Notes: generated by a model from the sequence alone, not told the origin. A stretch of 64,000 nt of DNA from Clostridiales bacterium (GCA_022770525.1 JALEHN010000109.1:1-64000), one strand, 5' to 3'. Shown: positions 25,274-33,985, counted from the stretch's first letter. Numbers and translations: made by a program.

Positions 25274-26632
25274 TTACATCATAAATTCCGGTTCTGAAGC
25301 CGGATTTTCTATAGCAACAGCGCCAGTTAAATTGTAAACAATCTGGCTTAATACATCATAGCCGTCATTAATAAATATTTCAATAAGATGACCGTCGACG
25401 ATGATATCCAGGTCACATTTGTCTGCAAGTGGTGGTGTATGAACAACAAGACGCGGATTGTTGTCACCGGGGTAAACGGCTGTACGGTCTGTGTAAAGGC
25501 AGTTATCTTTTAAGTAAATTTTGTAGCCGCCGATATTGATTTGACTGTCATTTTTTACTGCAAGCCGAATTCTGAAAGGTTTGTTATAACCGGCAGACAG
25601 ACAGTTGTCATGGAGCTGTTTATAAGATACAGAATGACTTATGGCATGTTCTGTTTCAGGGTGCATTTTAAAGTAAATATGACCGTCAATAACCTGAACA
25701 ATTCTCGGACTGCACATCATACCGATCCACTGCGTGTCGCCATCGGAAACAACTTCAGGCATGCGCATCCAGCCGATGATGATACGTCGGCCATCTTTGT
25801 CTGTTGTTGTCTGCGGTGCATAAAAGTCCGTGCCATAGTCCACAGGACGGGCATTGTCATTAATCTTAAGTCGGCAGTTTTTCTCATCAAAAGCTCCGGT
25901 GACGCATACCGCCTGGTCAGGGCAGTTCAGGCCGTCTTTAAAATAACCCATCGGTGATACGACAAGGACATCATCGGTGCCGCATGTAAAAAGGTCAGGA
26001 CATTCCCACATATAGCCGCCAATCTGTCCGTCAAATGTGCCGCCAAGTGACCAGTTGACGGCATCAGTACTTGTATAGAACAAAAGCCGTCCTTTATATG
26101 TATCTTCGCTGTCCTTTACCTGAGTGCCAAGAACCATATAATAAGTATCATCGGATTTCCATACTTTTGGATCACGTGTATGGCTCGGATGTCCCACAGA
26201 CAAATCGTTGATTTGCGGAATGATTTCCTTTTTGCCATTAAAATTATCAAAAGTAAAGCCGTCATCGGAAGTAATCATTGCCTGTGCAGAGAAAAATTCA
26301 TTATTTTTCGGTACATGAATATTTTCTTCATCGGCACATTTATATTTAACACCGGTGTAGTAAAGATACAGCGTATCGTCAATGTTTAACGCGCTGCCTG
26401 AAAAACAGCCGTTTTTGTCATATTCTTTTGTCGGAAACAGTGCAATGCCTTTATGCTGCCAGTGGACAAGGTCAGTACTTACTGCATGACCCCAGTGCAT
26501 GGTTCCCCATTGGGGTCCGTAAGGAAAATACTGATAGAATAAGTGATAGTATCCTTTAAAATATATAAAACCGTTCGGGTCGTTGATCCAGTTGCCCGGA
26601 GCACGTAAATGGAGAAAATGTTTTGTACTCAT
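25274..26632 (-). CDS. GH32 beta-fructofuranosidase / sucrose-6-phosphate hydrolase
   Basis: A 452-residue intracellular enzyme of glycoside hydrolase family 32. All three catalytic motifs are present: the WINDPNG nucleophile (Asp18), RDP (Asp154, transition-state stabiliser) and WECPD (Glu210, acid/base). A C-terminal beta-sandwich follows from about residue 330. There is no signal peptide. It cleaves fructosyl linkages in sucrose, sucrose-6-phosphate or short fructans. No PTS, fructokinase or LacI regulator is adjacent, so the physiological substrate is not fixed. The start follows AAAGGGATATTCTT. It is downstream of the XdhC-like gene on the same strand, with a dispersed repeat between them. 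Confidence 0.92.
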   Translation of the reverse strand: MSTKHFLHLRAPGNWINDPNGFIYFKGYYHLFYQYFPYGPQWGTMHWGHAVSTDLVHWQHKGIALFPTKEYDKNGCFSGSALNIDDTLYLYYTGVKYKCADEENIHVPKNNEFFSAQAMITSDDGFTFDNFNGKKEIIPQINDLSVGHPSHTRDPKVWKSDDTYYMVLGTQVKDSEDTYKGRLLFYTSTDAVNWSLGGTFDGQIGGYMWECPDLFTCGTDDVLVVSPMGYFKDGLNCPDQAVCVTGAFDEKNCRLKINDNARPVDYGTDFYAPQTTTDKDGRRIIIGWMRMPEVVSDGDTQWIGMMCSPRIVQVIDGHIYFKMHPETEHAISHSVSYKQLHDNCLSAGYNKPFRIRLAVKNDSQINIGGYKIYLKDNCLYTDRTAVYPGDNNPRLVVHTPPLADKCDLDIIVDGHLIEIFINDGYDVLSQIVYNLTGAVAIENPASEPEFMM

Positions 26633-26669
26633 AAGAATATCCCTTTCGTTAAATTAATGTAACTTTAAT

Positions 26670-26720
26670 AGCCGGTTTCCAAAATGCTTCACATTTCATC
26701 GGTGTGGCGTATTCATCAAA
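26670..26720 (+). repeat. Dispersed hairpin repeat, copy 3
   Basis: A 51-bp copy of the element at 18815-18865, with AAATGCTTCACATTT (hairpin with one mismatch) and GGTGTGGCGTATTC. Unlike the other two copies it does not point to a start codon: it lies between the 3' end of the XdhC-like gene and the 5' end of the GH32 gene, both on the minus strand. Confidence 0.85.
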
Positions 26721-26744
26721 TAAAATTCTAAAAAGCTGTCTGCC

Positions 26745-27770
26745 TTACCTGAAGATTGGTTCGATGAAGACATCGATGACTCCGCCGCAGACCATACCTT
26801 CTTCTTCGGCTTCGCGGCCGGTCATGTCCACATGGACGATTTCTGTTTTGTTTTCCCGTATGCAGCGCAGTGCTTTCTGGAATACAGCAGCTTCCGCACA
26901 GCCTCCGCCGATCGTCCCGACAATGCGTCCTGATTCAAGGACAAGCATTTTTGTGCCGGTGCTTCTTGGTGCTGAGCCGCGGCGCCTTAATATTGTAACA
27001 AGGGCACAGCCGCCCTGATCTGACGGTTCCAGAAGCGCTTTGAGCATCTCTTTGGAATAGCTGTAGGTGGCATAAGCCTCATTTTTGACCTGTATGATTT
27101 CGGAAGTGATGGAAACTGCGATTTCTTCCGGTGTTTCTGCTTTGATTTTAAGGCCGATCGGCATATGGACCGTGTCAAGCAGTGCCTCGTCAATGCCTTT
27201 GGAAATAAGTGTTTCTTTGACAGCTTTAATTCGTACTTTGCTGCCCATCATTCCGATATATGTATGAGCCCTGTGAATCAATGTTTCGAGACATTCGATA
27301 TCATACCTGTGGCCGCGTGTGACAATGATAAAATAGTTATTTTTGTCTTCAGGAACTTGTTTTAAGCCGTCGGCAAAATTATCACAGATGACCCGGTCTG
27401 CGCATGCCCGCCTTGCGTTATCACAAAACTGCGGTCTGTCATCAATGGCAGTGACATGAAAGCCAAGTAATTTTCCGATGGTGATAATCGGGAGAGAGAC
27501 ATGGCCGCATCCGCAGATAATCATATTTGGAGGGCTTGAAAGAGCCTCACAAAATATCGTATTGCCATCGCAATCTTTAAGTATCGGACCGTTGACTTCC
27601 GATAGAGAAGATGCAAGACACTCCCATAAAGGCAGGTCTTTCGAAGTATAAATATAACCGGCATCAGACCATAGGGCTTTTTCACCGCAGTTTGGACCGG
27701 AAATAACCATAAGGCTTACATTATGCAGTGTTTTATTCATTTCAGAAATGTGTTTAAAAAATAAATTCAT
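26745..27770 (-). CDS. XdhC/CoxI-family molybdoenzyme maturation protein
   Basis: A 341-residue protein. Residues about 100-200 are the XdhC Rossmann domain (MIICGCGHVSLPIITIGKLL, then TAIDDRPQFCDNARR and GMMGSKVRIKAVKETL). Residues about 245-341 are the XdhC/CoxI domain (RRGSAPRSTGTKMLV, GTIGGGCAEAAV, EEGMVCGG). In E. coli-type XdhC the CoxI part comes first, so the order here is reversed. The family inserts sulfurated molybdenum cofactor into xanthine dehydrogenase or aldehyde oxidoreductases. No such enzyme is encoded in this window. The start at 27770 follows GCGGAGGTATTT; an upstream ATG lacks a binding site. It is divergent from the homocysteine methyltransferase gene. Confidence 0.85.
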   Translation of the reverse strand: MNLFFKHISEMNKTLHNVSLMVISGPNCGEKALWSDAGYIYTSKDLPLWECLASSLSEVNGPILKDCDGNTIFCEALSSPPNMIICGCGHVSLPIITIGKLLGFHVTAIDDRPQFCDNARRACADRVICDNFADGLKQVPEDKNNYFIIVTRGHRYDIECLETLIHRAHTYIGMMGSKVRIKAVKETLISKGIDEALLDTVHMPIGLKIKAETPEEIAVSITSEIIQVKNEAYATYSYSKEMLKALLEPSDQGGCALVTILRRRGSAPRSTGTKMLVLESGRIVGTIGGGCAEAAVFQKALRCIRENKTEIVHVDMTGREAEEEGMVCGGVIDVFIEPIFR

Positions 27771-27930
27771 AAATACCTCCGCTGTCTGTAAGTGCATGTC
27801 GATGTTTCTATTATTTCATTTCTATATTATCCATTGAAAAACAAAATGTGTCAAGGCTGCAAATACTTTTATTGCCTGACAGGCTTCAAATTCTTTTATT
27901 GATTTCTATGTACGGATTTGTGTACGCTGC

Positions 27931-27959
27931 TTTAAAAAACGGACAAAGTGTGGTATACT
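27931..27959 (+). promoter_or_regulatory. Putative promoter of the homocysteine methyltransferase gene
   Basis: TTTAAA at 27931-27936 and TATACT at 27954-27959 are separated by 17 bp, 38 bp before the start codon. The -35 is weak. No SAM riboswitch or T-box pattern is visible in the leader. Confidence 0.4.
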
Positions 27960-27997
27960 TGACATAAGATGTATTCAAAGAGAATGGAGAATTGTTA

Positions 27998-29320
27998 ATG
28001 AAAAAGACACTGAAAGAATTGTTGAATAAAAAAACGGTCATTTTAGATGGTGCGACAGGGACAAATCTTCAAAAGTGCGGTCTGCCGGGCGGTGTTTGTC
28101 CTGAGCAGTGGGTACTGGAGCATAAAGATGTGATGATCAAACTTCAGAAAGCTTATGTGGAAGCCGGTTCGGATGTGTTGTATGCACCGACATTTTCAGG
28201 CAATTGTATCAAGTTAAAAGAATACGGGCTTCAGGACAGCGTCAGTGAAATGAATAAAGCGCTTGTGGATGTCTGCAAAGAGGCAGCAGGGGATCAGGTA
28301 CTTATTGCGGGCGATATGACGATGACCGGGCAGCAGCTGATGCCTCTTGGTACACTTAGTTTTGATGAGCTGCTTGCATGTTATAAAGAGCAGGCCAAAG
28401 CACTTGATGAGGCCGGGGTTGACCTGTTCGTTGTGGAAACGATGATGAGCCTTCAGGAGACGCGGGCGGCGGTTCTTGCGATTCGTGAAGTCAGCGTAAA
28501 GCCTCTGATGGTGACGATGACTTTTGAAACAAACGGACGTACACTTTATGGTACAGATCCGGTGACGGCACTTGTGACATTACAGGAAATGGGCATTGAT
28601 GCGTTTGGAATCAATTGTTCGGCCGGGCCTGATACTTTATTGCCGCATATCAGGGCGATGAAACGTTATGCGAAAGTGCCGCTGGTTGCAAAGGCCAATG
28701 CGGGGCTTCCGATGCTTGTTGACGGCGAAACTGTATTTCCGATGCAGCCGGATGAATTTGCTGCTGCAACAGAGAAACTTATTGAAAACGGAGCATCTAT
28801 TGTCGGCGGATGCTGCGGCACGGGACCGGCACATATTAAGGCATTAAGTCAAACGGCGGCAGCGCTTCCAAAAACCGTAGTTTCTGATGTGCCGGAGGTG
28901 ACATGGCAGGCTGTGACGACAGAACGAAAGACGTATGATTTTGAAAACGGATTTGATCACCTTGAAATCGGTACACATATTACAGCGTCAAAATGCCCGG
29001 AACTGATTGAGGATTTTAAAGAGGGCATGTTTGATACGTTATACGATTTACTGGACGAAGAAGCTTGCGAAGAACCGGACATCATCTGTGTTGATATAGA
29101 TGCGGAGGATGAAGATTATGATCCTTGTGAGATTGTCGGCGAACTTATTTCCGAACTTTCTTCTGCTGCGGCGCCGATTGCTTTTTCTACATTAGATATG
29201 AAGCTTCTTGACAAGTATCTGAAGCTTTATCCGGGCAGGGCGCTTGTGAAGTATAAAGAAGGCAGTAACATTAAGAATGTGGAGGCATTAGCTGTCAAAT
29301 ATGGTGCAGTAGTCATATAA
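27998..29320 (+). CDS. Homocysteine S-methyltransferase domain protein with a truncated pterin-binding-like tail
   Basis: A 440-residue protein. Residues 1-285 are a homocysteine methyltransferase barrel (LDGATGTNLQK, VETMMSLQETRAAV) with the three zinc-binding cysteines in NCSAGP (Cys207) and GGCCGT (Cys272, Cys273). Residues about 320-440 resemble only the first half of the MetH pterin-binding barrel (ICVDIDAEDEDYDP, YPGRALVKYKEG, KYGAVVI) and stop where the second half should begin. Full MetH homologues carry a complete pterin domain and a cobalamin domain. It may take methyl groups from S-methylmethionine or a corrinoid protein encoded elsewhere. The start follows GGAGAATTGTTA; topB follows at 94 bp. 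Confidence 0.85.
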   Translation: MKKTLKELLNKKTVILDGATGTNLQKCGLPGGVCPEQWVLEHKDVMIKLQKAYVEAGSDVLYAPTFSGNCIKLKEYGLQDSVSEMNKALVDVCKEAAGDQVLIAGDMTMTGQQLMPLGTLSFDELLACYKEQAKALDEAGVDLFVVETMMSLQETRAAVLAIREVSVKPLMVTMTFETNGRTLYGTDPVTALVTLQEMGIDAFGINCSAGPDTLLPHIRAMKRYAKVPLVAKANAGLPMLVDGETVFPMQPDEFAAATEKLIENGASIVGGCCGTGPAHIKALSQTAAALPKTVVSDVPEVTWQAVTTERKTYDFENGFDHLEIGTHITASKCPELIEDFKEGMFDTLYDLLDEEACEEPDIICVDIDAEDEDYDPCEIVGELISELSSAAAPIAFSTLDMKLLDKYLKLYPGRALVKYKEGSNIKNVEALAVKYGAVVI

Positions 29321-29414
29321 AATAAGGGTTAACCGGCATGGTCTGCGGAATTGTCCGCAAGCATCGTGCTGTTGGAAGTTTTATTGAAATCGTATGATTA
29401 AGGCAGGAATATTT

Positions 29415-31589
29415 ATGAAAGCATTAGTGATTGCGGAAAAGCCCAGTGTAGGCAGAGATATTGCCAGAGTTCTGGGATGTAAAAACAGTTCGGGCGGATG
29501 CCCTGAAAATGATAAATATGTTGTAACGTGGGCGCTGGGACATCTTGTGACGTTATCTGATCCGGAAAGCTATTCGGAAAAATATAAAGAGTGGCATATG
29601 GAATCACTGCCGATGATGCCAAAGAAACTTTCACTGACAGTGATTCCAAAGACAGGGCATCAGTTCAGAACGGTCAAGTCACAGATGGACAGAAAAGATG
29701 TGGACAAAATCATTATTGCCACCGATGCCGGACGTGAAGGTGAACTGGTGGCACGCTGGATTATTGAAAAGGCGGGCGTACACAAACCAATCCAAAGATT
29801 GTGGATTTCATCAGTTACGGATAAGGCGATCAAGGAAGGCTTTGCCCGTCTTAAAGATGGACGGGCATATGAACCTCTGTATCAGGCGGCAGTTGCAAGA
29901 GCGGAGGCAGACTGGCTTGTGGGTCTTAATGCAACGCGGGCGCTGACCGTTAAGTATAATGCCCAGCTCTCCTGCGGCAGAGTTCAGACGCCGACCCTGG
30001 CGATCATTCAGAAGCATAATGACATGATTAAAAATTTCAAGCCGCAGAAGTATTACGGGATCACATTAATGGCTGCGGGTGTTAAGTTTTCATGGCAGCA
30101 GAAAAAAAGCGGTTCACAGCGTACTTTTAATAAAGAAGAAGTACAGCAGATTCTTAAGAAGATTAAGGGCCGGAAATTGAAGATCGTTTCAGTTGAGAAA
30201 AGGACAAAAAAGACATATGCGCCGCTTTTATATGATTTAACGGAGCTTCAAAGAGATGCCAACCGTCTTTACAATTTCTCCGCGAAAGAAACTTTAAACT
30301 ATATGCAGAGCCTGTATGAGCGCCATAAGGTGCTCACTTATCCGAGAACGGATTCGAGATATCTTACGGAAGATATTGTAGATACGCTTAAAGACCGTGT
30401 ACGGGCATGCTCCGGCGGGGACTGGGCACCGGCATGTGCCTTTATTCTGCGGCAGGGGAAAATCAAAGGCGGACCGCATTTTGTTAATAATTCCAAAGTC
30501 GGGGATCATCATGCCATCATTCCTACAGAGCAGGGGGTCAGACTTTCGGATTTTGAATACGGCGAGCGTAAGATTTATGAACTTGTTGTGAAACGGTTTC
30601 TTGCGGTTTTAATGCCGCCTTATGTTTATGATGAGACAGTCATTACCGGTGAGATCTGCGGAGAAAAGTTTACGGCAACCGGGGCTGTTGCGGTTGATGA
30701 AGGCTGGCATGTGCTTTTGGGCAGCTCAAACAGCAAATCTGAACGTGCCAATGACGCCATGGGCAAAATGAAAAATGGCATGGAGATCACACCGGACAGT
30801 GTTGTGTGTACGGAAGGTATGACTGAGCCGCCGGCCGGTTTAACAGAGGCCGGTCTGTTATCGGCCATGGAAAATCCTGTAAAGTACATGGAGGAACAAA
30901 ACGGAAGCCTTGCTAAAACGCTTTGTGAGACCGGAGGCCTTGGCACAGTGGCCACAAGAGCGGATATTATTGATAAGCTTTTTAATACGTCAATGATAGA
31001 AAAAAGAGGTCAGTATATACATCTGACTTCTAAAGGGCGTCAGGTCCTTACACTGGCACCTGCGGCACTGTGTACACCAAAGCTGACGGCGCAGTGGGAG
31101 CAGAAGCTTTCGGATATTGCTGCCGGCAAATTGGCAAAAGGGAAATTTGAAAGTGAAATCAGGCAGTACACGGCTGAGATTGTTAACGACATCAAAGGCA
31201 GTGATAAAGTTTACAGGCATGATAACCTGACGGGCAAACGATGTCCGCAATGCGGTAAACTGATGCTTTTAAATAAAACGAAAAACGGTTCATTTCTTGC
31301 ATGCCAGGACAGAAACTGCGGTTACAGGAAAAATATCGCAAAAGTGACCAATGCGCGCTGTCCGCAGTGCCATAAGAAGCTTGAACTTACAGGAGAAGGT
31401 GAAAACAAAAAATTTATATGCAGCTGCGGTTATCGTGAAAAGCTTTCAACATTTAATGAAAGGAAAAAAGAAAGCGGCGGCAAAGTATCAAAAAGAGATG
31501 TGGCTGCTTATATGAAAAAACAGGCAAAAGAAGCTTTAGAGCCTGTCAATCAGGGAATGATGGAGGCACTGAAAAATATTAAGTTATAG
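29415..31589 (+). CDS. topB: DNA topoisomerase III (type IA)
   Basis: A 724-residue type IA topoisomerase. It has the Toprim domain (ALVIAEKPSVGRDIARVLGC; DAGREGE near residues 104-110), the catalytic Tyr309 in LTYPRTDSRYL and the central SCGRVQTPTLAII. At the C-terminus there are zinc-ribbon motifs CPQCGK and CPQCHKK with further CxC/CxxxC partners, followed by a basic tail. It relaxes negative supercoils and decatenates DNA. The start at 29415 follows GGCAGGAATATTT and gives the usual MKALVIAEKPS terminus. It is the chromosomal form; no integrative-element genes are adjacent. Confidence 0.95.
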   Translation: MKALVIAEKPSVGRDIARVLGCKNSSGGCPENDKYVVTWALGHLVTLSDPESYSEKYKEWHMESLPMMPKKLSLTVIPKTGHQFRTVKSQMDRKDVDKIIIATDAGREGELVARWIIEKAGVHKPIQRLWISSVTDKAIKEGFARLKDGRAYEPLYQAAVARAEADWLVGLNATRALTVKYNAQLSCGRVQTPTLAIIQKHNDMIKNFKPQKYYGITLMAAGVKFSWQQKKSGSQRTFNKEEVQQILKKIKGRKLKIVSVEKRTKKTYAPLLYDLTELQRDANRLYNFSAKETLNYMQSLYERHKVLTYPRTDSRYLTEDIVDTLKDRVRACSGGDWAPACAFILRQGKIKGGPHFVNNSKVGDHHAIIPTEQGVRLSDFEYGERKIYELVVKRFLAVLMPPYVYDETVITGEICGEKFTATGAVAVDEGWHVLLGSSNSKSERANDAMGKMKNGMEITPDSVVCTEGMTEPPAGLTEAGLLSAMENPVKYMEEQNGSLAKTLCETGGLGTVATRADIIDKLFNTSMIEKRGQYIHLTSKGRQVLTLAPAALCTPKLTAQWEQKLSDIAAGKLAKGKFESEIRQYTAEIVNDIKGSDKVYRHDNLTGKRCPQCGKLMLLNKTKNGSFLACQDRNCGYRKNIAKVTNARCPQCHKKLELTGEGENKKFICSCGYREKLSTFNERKKESGGKVSKRDVAAYMKKQAKEALEPVNQGMMEALKNIKL

Positions 31590-31613
31590 TACGTGTTTTA
31601 TGGGGGGATGACT

Positions 31614-31871
31614 ATGTTAAAGAAAGAAATAATCGTTAAAATTCACGAAGGTGTCGATGTGGAATATGCCGGCAGACTTGCAATTGCGGCGGAGCGTTTT
31701 CAGTGCAAGTCCATGCTTCAACTTAAGAATCATACGATTAATATGCACAGTCTGCTGAACCTTGTTTCTGTAGGGATATGCAGGGGAGACAAAGTCACGG
31801 TGATCTGTGACGGATGTGAAGAGCAGCAGGCCATGCAGAAGTATGAAAAGATATTATCAGGGCTGGAATAA
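31614..31871 (+). CDS. HPr-like protein lacking the phosphorylatable His15
   Basis: An 85-residue protein that aligns without gaps to Bacillus HPr: Gly13, Ala26, Phe29, Asn43, Ser46, Ser52, Gly54 and the GDKVTVICDG strand all fall at the same numbers. The active-site His15 is Asp15 and Arg17 is Glu17, within GVDVEYAGRLA, so PTS phosphotransfer through His15 is not possible. Ser46, the HPr kinase target, is kept. This is the pattern of Crh, a regulatory HPr paralogue of Bacillus with Gln15. The start at 31614 follows a GGGGGG tract and reproduces HPr numbering; an ATG six bases earlier is too close to it. It lies 24 bp after topB, probably in the same transcript. Confidence 0.8.
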   Translation: MLKKEIIVKIHEGVDVEYAGRLAIAAERFQCKSMLQLKNHTINMHSLLNLVSVGICRGDKVTVICDGCEEQQAMQKYEKILSGLE

Positions 31872-31945
31872 AGGTTTTGGCATTCATAATGCGTCATAAA
31901 TAATGTATTTGGTGATAAAAAGTAAAAAAATTATAAAAATACTTC

Positions 31946-31974
31946 TTGATAATTAATAAATGAAGTGATACACT
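31946..31974 (+). promoter_or_regulatory. Promoter of the rimP-ribF operon
   Basis: TTGATA at 31946-31951 and TACACT at 31969-31974 are separated by 17 bp, in an AT-rich region. The predicted transcript starts near 31981 and carries a hairpin at 32001-32029. Confidence 0.55.
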
Positions 31975-32000
31975 ATATACGTTAGATATTGTTTTTACTA

Positions 32001-32029
32001 AAAGAGTGGGCTTGTCAAGTCCACTCTTT
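32001..32029 (+). promoter_or_regulatory. Leader hairpin upstream of rimP
   Basis: AAAGAGTGG pairs with CCACTCTTT, continued inward by CTTG/CAAG, giving an almost uninterrupted 14-bp stem with a tiny loop. It lies about 20 nt into the predicted leader and 116 nt before rimP. There is no following U-tract, so I read it as a 5' stabilising or attenuation hairpin. It could also be a weak terminator for topB and the HPr-like gene. Confidence 0.5.
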
Positions 32030-32144
32030 GTATGTATATGAAGATTTATCATCTGAGGCGGCATCTTTGTGACTTTCGTCGCGGGATGAATGTGCAGCTT
32101 TTGATTTTAATCTTCGATATGATGATGGATGTGAGGTGACAGGT

Positions 32145-32609
32145 ATGGCAAAAAAAGAGTACGAAAGTATGACAGAGGAACTGATAATGCCGATTATTGA
32201 AGCAAATCATTTTGAACTGGTGGATGTTGAATGGGTCAGAGAAGGTTCAAACTGGTATTTGCGGGCATACATTGATAAGGAAGGCGGTATTACGGTTGAC
32301 GACTGTGAGCTGGTCAGCAGAGCATTCGGTGATATTCTTGATGAAAAAGATTATATTGAAGAAAATTACATTTTTGAAGTCAGTTCACCGGGACTGGACA
32401 GACCGCTTAAAAAAGAAAAGGATTTCGCGCGCAGTCTTGGGAAAGAAGTAGAAATTAAGCTGTATAAGGCGATAAATAAAGAAAAAGAATTTATCGGCAC
32501 TCTGAAATCTTATGATAAAGATACAGTGACCATTGAACTGGATGATGAAGGAGAAATGACATTTAAACGTTCAGATATTGCTGTCATTCGACTGGCATTT
32601 TTATGGTAA
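32145..32609 (+). CDS. rimP: Ribosome maturation factor RimP
   Basis: A 154-residue protein with the RimP N-terminal alpha/beta domain (HFELVDVEWVREGSNWYLRA; IDKEGGITVDDCELVSRAF; FEVSSPGLDRPLKK) and the C-terminal SH3-like domain (FIGTLKSYDKDTVTIEL). It is needed for 30S subunit maturation. The start at 32145 is preceded by GAGGTGACAGGT; an in-frame GTG nine bases earlier lies within that binding site. It is the first gene of the conserved rimP-nusA-infB operon. Confidence 0.96.
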   Translation: MAKKEYESMTEELIMPIIEANHFELVDVEWVREGSNWYLRAYIDKEGGITVDDCELVSRAFGDILDEKDYIEENYIFEVSSPGLDRPLKKEKDFARSLGKEVEIKLYKAINKEKEFIGTLKSYDKDTVTIELDDEGEMTFKRSDIAVIRLAFLW

Positions 32610-32652
32610 TGACAGGCAAAAGCTGCTGTTTAGAATTGGAGGTATAAGAAAG

Positions 32653-33699
32653 ATGAATGAAGGCCGCGAATTAATCGAAGCACTGGGGCAGATTGAAAAG
32701 GAAAAAGGTATTGATAAAGAGATATTACTGGAAGCTATCGAAAACTCACTGGTTGCAGCCTGCAAAAATGAATACGGTAAAGCTGATAATATTAAAGTGA
32801 TTATCAATCGTGAGAATGGTAAAGTGCTTGTATATTCAGAAAAAACAGTTGTCGAGGAAGTCACAGATAAAATTACGGAAATCAGCATTGCCGATGCAAA
32901 GCTGATTGATGCGAAGTATGAGATCGGTGATATCGTTCAGATGGAAGTGACACCGAGAAACTTCGGGCGTATTGCAGCGCAGAAAGCAAAGCAGGTTGTC
33001 GTACAGAAAATCAGAGAAGAAGAAAGAAAATCTCTTTACAATCAGTATTACGGAAAAGAGAAAGATATTGTGACAGGTATCGTTCAGAGATATGTCGGAA
33101 AGAATGTTACAATAAACCTCGGTAAAGTTGATGCTGTGCTGACTGAAAATGAGCAGGTTAAAGGTGAAGTTTTCAGACCGACAGAGCGTATCAAGCTTTA
33201 TGTCGTTGATGTAAAGGATACAACAAAGGGACCAAAGATTACAGTTTCAAGAACGCATCCTGAGCTTGTGAAACGGTTATTTGAAGCTGAAGTCGCAGAA
33301 GTCAGAGACGGTACGGTTGAGATTAAGAGCATTTCCCGTGAAGCCGGCTCAAGAACAAAAATCGCTGTATGGTCAAACAATCCTGATGTGGATCCTGTAG
33401 GCGCATGTGTAGGTGTCAACGGTTCACGTGTCAATGCCATTGTTGACGAACTGAGAGGTGAAAAAATTGACATTATCAACTGGAGCGAAGATCCTGCAGT
33501 CCTTATTGAAAATGCACTCAATCCCGCAAAGGTTGTATCTGTTGATGTTGATGAGGAAGAAAAGTGTGCAAGTGTGATCGTGCCGGATTATCAGCTGTCA
33601 CTGGCTATCGGTAAGGAAGGCCAGAATGCGCGTCTTGCGGCACGTCTGACAGGATACAAGATTGATATCAAGAGTGAATCACAGGTGTATGGATATTAA
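32653..33699 (+). CDS. nusA: Transcription termination/antitermination factor NusA
   Basis: A 348-residue protein. It has the N-terminal RNA-polymerase-binding domain (EKGIDKEILLEAIENSLVAA), an S1 domain (about 130-200) and two KH domains (VGACVGVNGSRVNAIVDELR; IGKEGQNARLAARLTGYKID). The length is that of Gram-positive NusA without the C-terminal acidic repeats of E. coli. It controls pausing, termination and antitermination. The start at 32653 follows TTGGAGGTATAAGAA; an open frame extending upstream into rimP is excluded by this site. Confidence 0.96.
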   Translation: MNEGRELIEALGQIEKEKGIDKEILLEAIENSLVAACKNEYGKADNIKVIINRENGKVLVYSEKTVVEEVTDKITEISIADAKLIDAKYEIGDIVQMEVTPRNFGRIAAQKAKQVVVQKIREEERKSLYNQYYGKEKDIVTGIVQRYVGKNVTINLGKVDAVLTENEQVKGEVFRPTERIKLYVVDVKDTTKGPKITVSRTHPELVKRLFEAEVAEVRDGTVEIKSISREAGSRTKIAVWSNNPDVDPVGACVGVNGSRVNAIVDELRGEKIDIINWSEDPAVLIENALNPAKVVSVDVDEEEKCASVIVPDYQLSLAIGKEGQNARLAARLTGYKIDIKSESQVYGY

Positions 33700-33712
33700 T
33701 TAGAGGAAAATC

Positions 33713-33985
33713 ATGGCTGGTAAAAAGATTCCGATGCGGCAATGCTTGGGCTGCCGCGAAATGAAGAATAAAAAAGAGATGCTGCGTGTTATCAGAACAC
33801 CGGAAGGTGATGTATGTCTTGATGCCACAGGCCGAAAAAACGGCAGGGGCGCATATATCTGCCCTTCAATGGAATGCCTGAAAGCGGCAATGAAAAATAA
33901 AGGAATTGAACGTTCTTTAAATGTATCGATTCCAAAAGAGGTTTACGACCTTTTGGCAGAGGAGATGAAGAAACTTGGGAATTGA
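33713..33985 (+). CDS. rnpM: RNA-binding protein RnpM (YlxR family)
   Basis: A 90-residue YlxR-family protein with MRQCLGCREMKNKKEMLRVI and GRKNGRGAYICPSMECLKAA. The CxxC and C-x4-C pairs are the family signature. YlxR (RnpM) binds RNase P RNA and modulates its activity in Bacillus, and it is almost always between nusA and infB, as here. The start follows TAGAGGAAAATC. Its 3' end overlaps the ylxQ start by 11 bp. Confidence 0.93.
   Translation: MAGKKIPMRQCLGCREMKNKKEMLRVIRTPEGDVCLDATGRKNGRGAYICPSMECLKAAMKNKGIERSLNVSIPKEVYDLLAEEMKKLGN

Noticed and set aside
27798-27997. Search for a SAM riboswitch or T-box before the homocysteine methyltransferase gene
   Set aside because: None of the conserved motifs or a terminator hairpin is present in the leader.
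29344-29359. TGCGGA-ATTG-TCCGCA hairpin between the homocysteine methyltransferase gene and topB
   Set aside because: A six-base stem without a U-tract; too weak to call a terminator.
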